Assembly (NCBI GenBank): GCA_002747145.1
Contig: PDTI01000010.1
Coordinates: forward strand, 1 to 51,186
Source of the DNA: Desulfobacter postgatei
GTDB taxonomy: Bacteria > Desulfobacterota > Desulfobacteria > Desulfobacterales > Desulfobacteraceae
Length of the DNA: 51,186 bases
Reading direction: 5' to 3'
This document shows positions 28,423-38,076 of this stretch, in pieces (the first letter of the stretch is position 1; every line of letters starts with the position of its first letter). The position numbers and the translations under genes were made by a program. A model generated the notes under the pieces. It saw only the letters and a list, made by a program, of their open reading frames with translations. It did not search any database and was not told the origin of the DNA.

Positions 28423-30699
28423 TTATACCTTTTGGTCATGAATCAGGATCCCCATGTCATCCAACTGTTTCCGGATCCGGTCTGCTGTCTTAAAATCTTT
28501 TTGTTGCCGGGCCGCATCCCGTTCAGCCATGAGCGACGTCACCTCTGACGAATACAATACCTTTGTGCTGAAATCAAACATATTGAGCACCGCATCCATA
28601 TCTTTGAAACAGTTAAGCAGACGCTGTGCCCCCCTGGGTCCCACCTGACCCGCAGCGACCATGCGGTTGATGCGCTTCACACCGGACAAAATACCGGACA
28701 CCAGAACAGGGACCTTGAGATCGTTTGCCATGGCATCCATCATGCCCTGGCGTAAATCATAAGTAATATGCTGGATCTTTTCTTCATTGGACTGCCCGGA
28801 CACATGCCCAAGGGATTCAATGCACCGGTTGATCCGGGAAAGAACGGTTTGGGCATCATCCAGACTTTTTCTGGATAAGCGCAGGGATTTTCTGTAATGG
28901 GCGGACAGCAGCCAAAAGCGAATGGTCTTCTCATCCCACCCCATCTCAACCAACCTGTCCAGGGTCAATGAACCGGCATCATCGGTATCCAGGGACCCGT
29001 CATACTGTATGGGATGGCAATGCATCCACACCCTGGCAAAAGAACCGCCGGCAGCCCTTGCAATGGCAATTTCGTTTTCATGGTGGGGAAACATAAGTTC
29101 CCTTGAGCCCGTATGGATGTCAAAATCTGCACCAAGGAAGGTTGACGCAAAGGCAGCACACTGCAGATGAAGTGAGGGGCGAACATTGCCCCATTCCGTT
29201 TTAACCCCAAGCCCCTGTTTAAGTTCCGAAAGTTTTACCCGCTTGAACAGGGTAAAATCCCTGGGATTGTTCTTTTCATATTCATCCAGGTCTACCGTCG
29301 CTCCCACCCGGATTTTGTTAAGATCCACCCGGGAAAGCTGTCCGTAATCCCCAAAGCTTGACAGGTCAAAGTATACGGAATGCAGTTTTTCATAGGCATG
29401 CTTGCTAACAAGCAGTTTCCTTGCCATATCCGTCATTTCGGTAAAATGTTCGGACACCTTGGGATAGGCCTGGGCCGGCCGCATGCCAAGCCGGGACAAA
29501 TCAGCCAGAAAGACATCAATAAAAGGCTGGGTGAATGCCTCCAGGGAGGTTTTTGCCTGCCTTGCCCCTTCAATGGTTTTATCGTCATAATCGGTGATAT
29601 TAACGATATGTTTAACTTTCACATCCTGATACTCAAGGTAGCGGATAAGCAGATCCGTAAACGCGTACCGTCTGAAGTGGGTAATATCCAGACGCCGGTG
29701 CACCGTAGGCCCGCAGGTGTAAATCCCAACCTCCTTGTCTCCCTGGGGATTAAAAGACTCTTTCTGGCCACCCAGGGAATTGTAAACGGTCAGGTGAATA
29801 TTCTTTTTTACGCTGAACAGCTCAGTGGACAGATAGCGTTCACCTGAATCGGGAAAAATCACAACAATCACCCCGTTTTCAAGACGTTTGGCATGTTCAA
29901 GGGCCACGGCCATGGCTGCGCCTGAACTCATGCCCACAAAAAGGCCCTCCTTTGCAGCCAGTTGCCGGGCCGTCTCAAAAGCTGTGTCATCCTCAATATA
30001 GACGCTTTCATCCAGCAGGGTTTTGTTAAAAATCTCTGGCCGATAAGACTCTTTCATATTTTTAAGCCCCTGGATCCCGTGTCCCAGATAGGGCTCTGCA
30101 CAGATCACCCGGGCATGATGGTCCTGATCCCTGAAATACCGGGACAGTCCCATGAGTGTGCCCGAAGTGCCCACAGTCGCCACCACAGCATCCACCTGAC
30201 CGTTGGTCTGGGCCACAATTTCAGGCCCCGTGGTGTGATAATGGGCTTTCCAGTTGGCCTCATTATTATATTGATCTGTAAGGAAATATTTATCCGGATA
30301 TTCCCTGGCCAGACGGTAGGCTTCCTCAATGGCTCCGTCCGATCCCAGGTGCCGGGGGGTAAGAATAATCCGGGCACCCCGGGCGTTAAGTATTTTTTTA
30401 CGCTCTTCACTGGCGCTTTCGGACATGGTCAGGGCCAGTCTGTAGCCTTTGACCGCACAGATCATGGCAAGGCCGATGCCTGTATTTCCCGAGGTGGCTT
30501 CAATAACTGTTTTTCCAGGCGCAAGTTCGCCGTCTGCCTCGGCCTGGTTGATCATATACAGTGCGGCTCTGTCCTTGATGGACCCGCCAGGGTTCATATA
30601 TTCAAGCTTTGCCAGGATGGTGACGCCCGGCACAGGATTAAGTGTTTGAATTTTTACAAGGGGGGTGTTACCGATGGACTCAATAATGCTTGCATACAT
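28423..30699 (-). CDS. Fusion: N-terminal cysteine synthase + C-terminal cysteinyl-tRNA synthetase-like domain
   Basis: CysK: NTPLVKI, NPGGSIKDRAALYM, IEATSGNTGIGLAMI, VGTSGTLMG, FPDSGERYLS. CysRS-like: IYTCGPTV, NITDYDDKTI, HLQCAAFASTFLGADFDIHTGSRELMFPHHENEIA. Likely ATG at 30699 preceded by AGAGAGGA; track extends to 30777. Confidence 0.93.
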   Translation of the reverse strand: MYASIIESIGNTPLVKIQTLNPVPGVTILAKLEYMNPGGSIKDRAALYMINQAEADGELAPGKTVIEATSGNTGIGLAMICAVKGYRLALTMSESASEERKKILNARGARIILTPRHLGSDGAIEEAYRLAREYPDKYFLTDQYNNEANWKAHYHTTGPEIVAQTNGQVDAVVATVGTSGTLMGLSRYFRDQDHHARVICAEPYLGHGIQGLKNMKESYRPEIFNKTLLDESVYIEDDTAFETARQLAAKEGLFVGMSSGAAMAVALEHAKRLENGVIVVIFPDSGERYLSTELFSVKKNIHLTVYNSLGGQKESFNPQGDKEVGIYTCGPTVHRRLDITHFRRYAFTDLLIRYLEYQDVKVKHIVNITDYDDKTIEGARQAKTSLEAFTQPFIDVFLADLSRLGMRPAQAYPKVSEHFTEMTDMARKLLVSKHAYEKLHSVYFDLSSFGDYGQLSRVDLNKIRVGATVDLDEYEKNNPRDFTLFKRVKLSELKQGLGVKTEWGNVRPSLHLQCAAFASTFLGADFDIHTGSRELMFPHHENEIAIARAAGGSFARVWMHCHPIQYDGSLDTDDAGSLTLDRLVEMGWDEKTIRFWLLSAHYRKSLRLSRKSLDDAQTVLSRINRCIESLGHVSGQSNEEKIQHITYDLRQGMMDAMANDLKVPVLVSGILSGVKRINRMVAAGQVGPRGAQRLLNCFKDMDAVLNMFDFSTKVLYSSEVTSLMAERDAARQQKDFKTADRIRKQLDDMGILIHDQKV

Positions 30700-30861
30700 G
30701 CGTATCCTCTCTTTGCCGGGGCAAGCCGGGAACGGTTCTTCTTCACAAAAGTCATGGGCCTGAGCCGATTTCCTCAACGGCCTTGACTTTTCAAGTATAA
30801 AATGGCTTTATACAGTAATTTTATTTGATGCGCAATTTATTAAACAGGCCCATTTTCACGT

Positions 30862-33090
30862 ATGATTTCATATACAAAAGTGCTGTGCCGGCTAGGTATT
30901 GTCCTGGTTGTCATTATATTCCCTTCCGGTCGGGCCCATTGTTTTTCCACTTCCCTGCCCACCCAGAAAGTGTCCTGGCACATCCAGGCCCGGCAGGTGA
31001 GTTACGAAGATAAACGCAAACTTTACATTGCGGAAAATGATGTCCTGATTACCGGGGGCAAAACGCGCCTGGAAGCCGATTATGTGGAGTTCTCGGATAT
31101 AACCAAAGACGCCTTTGCCAGGGGAAATGTTCTGTTTATCTCAGGAAAAGACACCATTACCTGCAAATCCATGAATGTCAATCTGAGCTCGGAAACAGGC
31201 ACCATTAAACAGGGAACCATATTCATTCAGGACGGCAACTATTATATTTCAGGGGAAAAACTTCGAAAAACCGGAGCGTTTACCTATGATGCGCAAAAAG
31301 GGTCCATCACCACCTGTGAAGGCAATACCCCGGACTGGAAAATCACAGGAAAAGAGATTGAGGTTACCGTTGACGGATACGGCCATGCCAGGCATGCCAC
31401 ACTCTGGGTAAAAAAAATGCCCACCCTGTATGCCCCCTATTTTATATTTCCGGCCAAAACAACACGCCAGACCGGACTGTTGATGCCCATGGCAGGGTAT
31501 TCAGACCAGATGGGATTTGAATACCGGCAACCCCTTTTTTTGGCGCTTTCCGATAATACTGACGCCACCTTGTATCCCTATTATATGTCGGACAGAGGGG
31601 TGATGCTCTCCGGCGAATACAGATATGTACTGTCCCCGGAGTCCAAAGGCATGATCATGATGAGCCATCTCAAGGATGAAACCATTGGCAACGAGGCAGA
31701 TGAAAACCAAGATTACAATATTTCCGGGACACCTGATCGCACCAACCATGACAGGTACTGGTTTCGGATGAAGCATGACCAAACGCTGTGGTATGGTTTT
31801 AACGCCAAACTGGATATGGATTATGTTTCTGATATGGATTATCTGCGGACTTTTACCGACGGCTTCACAGGTTTTCACAGCACAGACGAGGCATTTGAAA
31901 CGATGTTTGGCCGTGATCTGGATGAAGAGACTGATTACACCCGGAAAAACAGCCTGCTTGTCACAAAAAACTGGTTCTCATACAGCCTGAACATAGAGGC
32001 GTTGTGGTATGACAATATTAAAGCACGTCAGACAGACACAGATGACACCACCTTGCAGACTCTTCCCTCAATTGAATTTTTTGCAGTCCGCCAGAAAATT
32101 GTACAGGATTTTGAATTGTATTACACAATGGATTCGGAATTTACGTCATTTTACCGGCAGGATACCACCCATACAGCAGTTACCGGCAGACGGGTAGACA
32201 TCCATCCAATAGTTTATTACCCTAGGATGCTCGGCAAATCATTTTTCCTGGAGCCCTATGCCGGTGTCAGGGGGACCTTATGGGATACAGATGATTTCAC
32301 AGACAGCGACGGGGATGATTCCAACACCAGGATCCGGGGGCTTTATGAGGTGGGCATGGCCCTGTCAACAACCCTTTCCCGGGTGTTCACATTAGACATG
32401 GATTTTGCCGAAAAAATCCAACACAAGATTGTGCTCAGACTGGAGTACGACTATATTCCTTACGTGGATCAACAGAATCTGCCTTACTTTGATGCCCTAG
32501 ACAATATTTCAGAAAAAAATATCATTACCTGGTCCTTGACCAACACATTCACCGCCAGAAATACAATAACGGATGAAAACGGCGAAGAATCCAGGGCAGT
32601 CTACAGAGAACTCTTCTGGTTCAAGCTCTCCCAGGGCTATAACATCCGGTATGAACGGGATGGCGATCATGCCGAGGACGACCCCTGGCAGGATCTGACA
32701 TTGGAATACGAATTTAATCCCGTCAAATACCTGCAGGCAGACGGCACCATAGCCTTTGATCCCAATAACAACCATTTCACAACAATAGAGGTGGGGAGCA
32801 CGGTATCAGATAATAGAGGGGACAGTCTGTACATATCGTATCGATATTCGAAAAATGATTCACATACCTGGAAAACAATACTTACCACAAATCTGGTTCC
32901 AGATATCCTGGGCGCCTATTATTCCGTTGAAAGGGACCTTGAAGACCGGAAAACCATTGAAACAGGTGCAGGTATTTCCATCAACCGTCCCTGCTGGGGC
33001 TTGGACCTGATGTTCAAAGATGAATCAGCAGATAAATCTTTTGCCTTCATGGTGACCCTGAAGGGTATTGGAGAATTTGGCACAAAATGA
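30862..33090 (+). CDS. lptD: LPS assembly outer membrane protein LptD
   Basis: N-terminal OstA-like VSYEDKRKLYIAENDVLITGGKTRLEADYVEFSD; MPTLYAPYFIFPAKTTRQTGLLMP; beta-rich C-terminus. Confidence 0.92.
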   Translation: MISYTKVLCRLGIVLVVIIFPSGRAHCFSTSLPTQKVSWHIQARQVSYEDKRKLYIAENDVLITGGKTRLEADYVEFSDITKDAFARGNVLFISGKDTITCKSMNVNLSSETGTIKQGTIFIQDGNYYISGEKLRKTGAFTYDAQKGSITTCEGNTPDWKITGKEIEVTVDGYGHARHATLWVKKMPTLYAPYFIFPAKTTRQTGLLMPMAGYSDQMGFEYRQPLFLALSDNTDATLYPYYMSDRGVMLSGEYRYVLSPESKGMIMMSHLKDETIGNEADENQDYNISGTPDRTNHDRYWFRMKHDQTLWYGFNAKLDMDYVSDMDYLRTFTDGFTGFHSTDEAFETMFGRDLDEETDYTRKNSLLVTKNWFSYSLNIEALWYDNIKARQTDTDDTTLQTLPSIEFFAVRQKIVQDFELYYTMDSEFTSFYRQDTTHTAVTGRRVDIHPIVYYPRMLGKSFFLEPYAGVRGTLWDTDDFTDSDGDDSNTRIRGLYEVGMALSTTLSRVFTLDMDFAEKIQHKIVLRLEYDYIPYVDQQNLPYFDALDNISEKNIITWSLTNTFTARNTITDENGEESRAVYRELFWFKLSQGYNIRYERDGDHAEDDPWQDLTLEYEFNPVKYLQADGTIAFDPNNNHFTTIEVGSTVSDNRGDSLYISYRYSKNDSHTWKTILTTNLVPDILGAYYSVERDLEDRKTIETGAGISINRPCWGLDLMFKDESADKSFAFMVTLKGIGEFGTK

Positions 33091-33611
33091 AAGACAAAAC
33101 TCTTTGGTTTGCCCTGCTGACCCGAAGCAATTTTGAGCAGACCGTATACGCAAGTATAAGCAAAAAAAAAATAGATGCGTTCCTTCCCAGGACAAGAAAA
33201 CCCAGCAAAAGAAGAGACCGCAAGCTCATGATAGAAACTCCGTTGTTTCCCGGGTACGTGTTTGTTAAATCCACCATGGCACCGGTGGACCAGTTACCGA
33301 TTTTAAAAACCCTGGGTGCCGTCAGGCTTTTAGGAAACACTGCCGGTCCTGTACCCGTGCCAAAACAACAGATTGAGTCGCTCAAGCTTCTGACCTCCGT
33401 AACCCAGGATCTGGTCACAGGCAGCCTTATTGATCTGGAAAAAGGAGATCCGGTAATCATCCTTGAAGGCCCCATGGCAGGGCTGAAAGGAGAATTTTTT
33501 GAACATAAGGGCAAGGGCAGAGTGATTATCAAAGTAGACTTGTTAGGCAGATATGCAGGTGTCGAAGTGGATTCTGACAAGGTTGAAAAAATCCCGGACC
33601 TGCTGTCTTAG
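33087..33611 (+). CDS. NusG-family antitermination paralog (NGN + KOW; RfaH-like)
   Basis: LWFALLTRSNFEQTVYASI, TPLFPGYVFVK, KGDPVIILEGPMAGLKGEF KOW; overlaps lptD by 4 nt. Confidence 0.87.
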   Translation: MKDKTLWFALLTRSNFEQTVYASISKKKIDAFLPRTRKPSKRRDRKLMIETPLFPGYVFVKSTMAPVDQLPILKTLGAVRLLGNTAGPVPVPKQQIESLKLLTSVTQDLVTGSLIDLEKGDPVIILEGPMAGLKGEFFEHKGKGRVIIKVDLLGRYAGVEVDSDKVEKIPDLLS

Positions 33612-33618
33612 TGCCTGA

Positions 33619-33653
33619 GAGCTTGTTTGGTAATTAGGGGATCAAACAAGCTC
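33619..33653. mobile_element. MITE copy 3 (35 bp minimal form), TSD TGA
   Basis: TGA|GAGCTTGTTTGGTAATTAGGGGATCAAACAAGCTC|TGA; 11-12 bp perfect terminal stem. Confidence 0.8.
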
Positions 33654-33879
33654 TGAACAAAAACCTGGAAATTTTGTCAACAGGTTGTTACGGAATAGAT
33701 CATTTTAACCACAGGCATAGATAACATATTCCGAGGATTAAAATTTTCCGTCCACCAAGGTAATCGGCAAAATTTACGGTTTTTGGTCGGGCACTATCAT
33801 AACTTCTTGACTTTTTGATGTATATTCATTAAGAGTCTATAGAAAACTTTTTAGCTGTTTAATATATTTTTGAGGTTCT

Positions 33880-34155
33880 ATGAATAAACTTGAATTGATT
33901 TCCACGTTGAAAGAGCGGGCCCACCTGACCAAATCAGAAGCAGCCGACGTAATAAAAATATTTTTTGACTCCCTGTCAGACGCCTTTGTCAAGGGCGATC
34001 GGGTTGAGATAAGAGGACTTTTCAGTTTTCATATCAAAGAGTATAAAAGCTATGTGGGCAGAAATCCCAAAACCGGACAAAAAGTAAATATCCCGCCCAA
34101 ACGTCTGCCATTTTTTAAATGCGGTAAAGAACTCAAAGAGCGGGTTGATTATTAG
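33880..34155 (+). CDS. HU/IHF-family DNA-binding protein
   Basis: MNKLELISTLKERAHLTKSEAADVIKIFFDSLSDAFVKGDRVEIRGLFSF..YVGRNPKTGQKVNIPPKRLPFFKCGKELKERV. Confidence 0.93.
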   Translation: MNKLELISTLKERAHLTKSEAADVIKIFFDSLSDAFVKGDRVEIRGLFSFHIKEYKSYVGRNPKTGQKVNIPPKRLPFFKCGKELKERVDY

Positions 34156-34170
34156 CTTATACCTTAAAAA

Positions 34171-34302
34171 ATGCTTGTCTTTTAAGCCGCCCTCGGGGTT
34201 ACGCCAACGGACACACATACCTAATATGTTTTCTTTGACGTGCCTTGAGGGCGACTTGAAATCCGGCATCTATGGGAGATTTAATTCTGCCCATGGGCCT
34301 AA
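34171..34302. repeat. Imperfect palindromic intergenic repeat, copy B
   Basis: gcttgtcttttaagccgccctcggggttacgcca...cgtgccttgagggcgacttgaaatccggc...gggagatttaattctgcccatgggcct, nearly colinear with copy A. Confidence 0.75.
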
Positions 34303-34317
34303 TCCAATGTTTCTGAT

Positions 34318-35343
34318 ATGCCGCCAGCACCTTACGAGAGGAACCGGGAAGCCCTTCCCTCATCTGTACCATTATCTGAATTAACCTATATGGTTCAGAC
34401 TGACCGGATCCCCAATGCCCTTCTTTTTCACGGCCCCCGGGGAACCGGTAAAAACAAGGCTGCGCTTTTTTTTGCCCAGGCCGCCAACTGCCATTCAGAC
34501 AACGGCCGACCGTGCAATATCTGCACTTCATGCAGAAAAATATCTGCAGAGATGCACCCGGACATGATCTTTTTGGCGCCGGCTGACAACAAAAAGATGA
34601 TCACCATTTCCCAAATCCGGGACATGGGCAGCATCATCGCATCCCGGGCCAATGAAGCAGCGTTCAGGATGGTGTGCATCCGCCATGCAGATCTGATGAA
34701 CCCCCAGGCCCAGAATGCACTGCTCAAAATGCTTGAAGAACCGCCGGAGCGGACATTTTTTATCCTTACAGCAGAGCAGGCGGCCCCCCTTTTACCGACC
34801 ATTTTATCCAGGTGCCGGCGCATTGACTTCCAGGCATTGTCAGACCACGACATCAAAAAAATCCTATGCACACAATACGGGCTTGATCCCGAAACCGCTT
34901 ATATTGTCAGCAAAACCGCCGGAAGCGACATCGACCTGGCTCTGCGTCTTTCAGGACTGGATAACGGTCAATCTGACTGGAAAATGCTGCGGCCATGGTT
35001 GATCAAACAGATATGCGGATTTCTGACAGCCCCGCAGCATCAAAGTGGTTTTAAGTGCCTTGATTTATCCAGGCTGATGGCGTCCCGCCCGGAATATCTT
35101 CATGATGCCATGGCAGTGATCCGAACCATATTCAGAGATTTCTGCATACTAGAATATGCACCGGATAAAATAGTTAACCTTGATTTTTTAAGTGTATTTA
35201 AAGATATTAGGAAGATGCATTCTTATTGTCGACTTTTAACATGGATGACACTGTTTCATGAAACGGAAAAAAGACTGGAATCCAACAGCGGCACAAGACT
35301 GACCCTTGACCGTTTTTTTCTTTCCTTGTATTTATCCAGATAA
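34318..35343 (+). CDS. holB: DNA polymerase III delta' subunit
   Basis: NALLFHGPRGTGKNKAALFFAQAANC, CNICTSCRKI, HADLMNPQAQNALLKMLEEPPERTFFIL, SRCRRI. Confidence 0.9.
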   Translation: MPPAPYERNREALPSSVPLSELTYMVQTDRIPNALLFHGPRGTGKNKAALFFAQAANCHSDNGRPCNICTSCRKISAEMHPDMIFLAPADNKKMITISQIRDMGSIIASRANEAAFRMVCIRHADLMNPQAQNALLKMLEEPPERTFFILTAEQAAPLLPTILSRCRRIDFQALSDHDIKKILCTQYGLDPETAYIVSKTAGSDIDLALRLSGLDNGQSDWKMLRPWLIKQICGFLTAPQHQSGFKCLDLSRLMASRPEYLHDAMAVIRTIFRDFCILEYAPDKIVNLDFLSVFKDIRKMHSYCRLLTWMTLFHETEKRLESNSGTRLTLDRFFLSLYLSR

Positions 35344-35355
35344 GAGGTTGATTTT

Positions 35356-36153
35356 ATGGTAAATGTTACCGGAGTTAGATTTAAAACCGCAGGTAAAATA
35401 TACGATTTCAACAGCAACGCCTTAACCGTGAATATAGGAGACCGGGTGATCGTCGAAACAGAACAGGGGTTAGGGTTTGGAACCATTGCCATCCCTTCCC
35501 GGGAAAAGGACAAAGACGAAAAATCCTTGAAAAATATTATTAGAGTCGCCACCCAGGAGGATTTCAGGCGGCGCACGGAACTTGAATTACTGGAACAGCG
35601 GGCCCATGAATACTGCGTTCAGTGCATAAAAGACCTGGATCTTCTAATGAACCTGTTCAGTGTGGAGAGCACCTTTGACAGAAACAAGCTGACATTTTTT
35701 TATACGGCGGACGGCAGGATTGATTTCAGGGAACTGATCAAACTTCTGGTCAAAAAATTTTCCATCCGCATTGAAATGCGCCAGGTGGGTATCCGCAACC
35801 TGTCCAAACATGTGGGTGGGTTGGGAAAGTGCGGCAGGGAACTGTGCTGCTCATCTTTTATGCATACCTTTGATCCAGTGTCCATCAAAATGGCAAAGGA
35901 GCAGGGGCTAAGCTTGAATCCCACTAAAATTTCAGGGGTGTGCGGCCGGTTGATGTGCTGTCTGACCTTTGAAGATCAGACCTACCGCCACTATAAGAAA
36001 AAAATGCCTAAATTAGGCAAAATTATTACCGTTGAAGATCTCAAAGGCAAGGTGGTCCGCCAGAATGTTCTCAGACAAAGTGTCACCGTCAGGCTTGATG
36101 ACCGCAAGGAAAAGGAAATATTTCTGTCACAACTGAAAAAAGAAAACGCTTAG
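35356..36153 (+). CDS. PSP1/RicT (YaaT)-like protein
   Basis: GDRVIVETEQGLGFGTI, KLTFFYTADGRIDFRELIKLLVKKF..RIEMRQVGIR, GGLGKCGRELCCSSF, KISGVCGRLMCCLTFE. Confidence 0.93.
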   Translation: MVNVTGVRFKTAGKIYDFNSNALTVNIGDRVIVETEQGLGFGTIAIPSREKDKDEKSLKNIIRVATQEDFRRRTELELLEQRAHEYCVQCIKDLDLLMNLFSVESTFDRNKLTFFYTADGRIDFRELIKLLVKKFSIRIEMRQVGIRNLSKHVGGLGKCGRELCCSSFMHTFDPVSIKMAKEQGLSLNPTKISGVCGRLMCCLTFEDQTYRHYKKKMPKLGKIITVEDLKGKVVRQNVLRQSVTVRLDDRKEKEIFLSQLKKENA

Positions 36154-36165
36154 GAACCCATCCCA

Positions 36166-38076
36166 ATGACTTGTCAGTACTATACCACGCCCATTTACTA
36201 TGTGAATGCCAAACCCCATCTCGGCCATGCCTATACCTCCATTACGGCAGATGTGGCCACTCGTTTTAAAAAAATGGAAGGTGCAGACACCTTTTTTCTA
36301 ACAGGAACGGATGAACACGGGGATAAAATCGTCCAGGCTGCTGAAAAGGAAAGCACCACACCCAAGGCTTACGCAGATAAAATCAGCAAACTTTTCCGGG
36401 ATGTTCTGCCCCTGCTCAATATAGAAAACAACCACTTTATCCGGACAACCGATTCAGACCATATTGAGGTGGTAAAATCTGTTCTGACAACAATTTACGA
36501 TAAAGGAGACATCTATTTCTCAAGTTATGAGGGCATTTATTGCTTCGGATGTGAAAGATTCTACCAGGAACGCGAACTTGTGGACGGCAAGTGCCCGGAC
36601 CACGGCACCGTGCCGGAAACTATCAGGGAATCAAACTATTTCTTTAAAATGAGCAAGTACCAGGACTGGCTCATTGAGCACATCGAAACCCACCCGGACT
36701 TTATCCGGCCCGAACAGTACAAGAAAGAAATTCTCTCATTTCTTAAGGAACCTTTGGAAGACCTGTGCATCTCCCGCCCCAAAAGCCGGCTCACCTGGGG
36801 TATCACCCTGCCCTTTGATGAAGATTATGTCACCTATGTATGGTTTGACGCCCTGGTGAACTACATTACAGCCCTTGGATACCCTGACGGGGACAAGTTT
36901 AAAACGTTCTGGCCCACCGTCCGGCATTTTGTGGCCAAGGACATTATCAAACCCCACGGTATTTACTGGCCCATCATGCTTAAGGCCGCCGGCATTGAAC
37001 CATACAATGGACTGAACGTCCATGGATTCTGGAATGTTCAGGGCTCTAAGATGTCCAAAAGCATCGGCAATGTCACCGATCCCGTGGAGGTAACAGACCG
37101 GTTCGGCGTGGATGCGTTCAGATATTTTCTTATGCGGGAAATGGTGTTTGGCCTGGACGCCAATTTCACCGAAGATGCGATTGTGGCAAGGATCAACTCA
37201 GATCTTGCCAATGACCTTGGCAATCTGTTCTCCCGGGTGCTCTCCATGAATCACAAATACTTCAAGGGCAATATCCAGGGCCCGGCCCCGGAATCAGACA
37301 AAGGCTTAAGTCTTGAGCCCCAGGCCCATGCCACTTTGGACGCGTATACAAACGCCATGGCAACATGCCAGTTCCACAAGGCCCTTGCAAGTGTATGGGA
37401 ACTGGTGTCAGCCATGAATAAATACATTGTTGCCAATGAACCCTGGAACCTGGCCAAAGATCCGGCACGCGCTAGTGATCTTGGTACGGTGTTATACGAA
37501 CTGCTGGAGGGAATCCGCTTTGTGGCAGGTCTGATCTGGCCGGTTATGCCGGAAACCAGCGGTAAAATCATTGCCGCCCTTGGTTTTGAGCTGCCTGAAA
37601 AAGGATTTTTCACCCTTGATGCCATCCGACCCTGGGGTCAGATACCATGCGGTATCACCCTGGAAAAGCCCACAATTCTTTTTCCCCGGGTAGACATTGA
37701 TAAAAAAGTAGCTGGACCCCCTGCACCCAAACCGCTCAAACCGGCATTAAGAGAAGAGATCACCATTGATGATTTTTCCAAAATAGATCTAAGAGCCGGC
37801 AGGATTCTGTCTGCCGAACGGATTGAAAAATCGGACAAATTGCTCAAACTTCAGGTGGATATAGGCACCCAGACCCGGCAGATCGTGGCAGGCATAGGTA
37901 AGTCCTACACCCCCGAAGAGGTGGTGGGCAAAGAAGTCATTGTTGTGGCCAACCTGAAACCTGTAAAACTTATGGGAGAGTTGTCCGAAGGCATGGTGCT
38001 TGCGGCAAGTGTGAAAAAAAGCTTTGTTCTTTCCGGCTTTAACGGCAGTCCTAAGTCAGGCTGTCAAGTTAAATAG
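36166..38076 (+). CDS. metG: Methionyl-tRNA synthetase
   Basis: YYTTPIYYVNAKPHLGHAYTS, GTDEHGDK, SKMSKSIGNV, C-terminal tRNA-binding (OB) domain. Confidence 0.97.
   Translation: MTCQYYTTPIYYVNAKPHLGHAYTSITADVATRFKKMEGADTFFLTGTDEHGDKIVQAAEKESTTPKAYADKISKLFRDVLPLLNIENNHFIRTTDSDHIEVVKSVLTTIYDKGDIYFSSYEGIYCFGCERFYQERELVDGKCPDHGTVPETIRESNYFFKMSKYQDWLIEHIETHPDFIRPEQYKKEILSFLKEPLEDLCISRPKSRLTWGITLPFDEDYVTYVWFDALVNYITALGYPDGDKFKTFWPTVRHFVAKDIIKPHGIYWPIMLKAAGIEPYNGLNVHGFWNVQGSKMSKSIGNVTDPVEVTDRFGVDAFRYFLMREMVFGLDANFTEDAIVARINSDLANDLGNLFSRVLSMNHKYFKGNIQGPAPESDKGLSLEPQAHATLDAYTNAMATCQFHKALASVWELVSAMNKYIVANEPWNLAKDPARASDLGTVLYELLEGIRFVAGLIWPVMPETSGKIIAALGFELPEKGFFTLDAIRPWGQIPCGITLEKPTILFPRVDIDKKVAGPPAPKPLKPALREEITIDDFSKIDLRAGRILSAERIEKSDKLLKLQVDIGTQTRQIVAGIGKSYTPEEVVGKEVIVVANLKPVKLMGELSEGMVLAASVKKSFVLSGFNGSPKSGCQVK

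Noticed and set aside
29962-30786. 274 aa plus-strand ORF opposite the CysK-CysRS fusion
   Set aside because: Exactly antisense to conserved CysK sequence; no independent ribosome site or motif seen.
33780-33880. Possible sigma70 promoter TTGACT upstream of the HU/IHF gene
   Set aside because: A -35-like TTGACT exists but no convincing -10 at normal spacing, so not reported as a feature.
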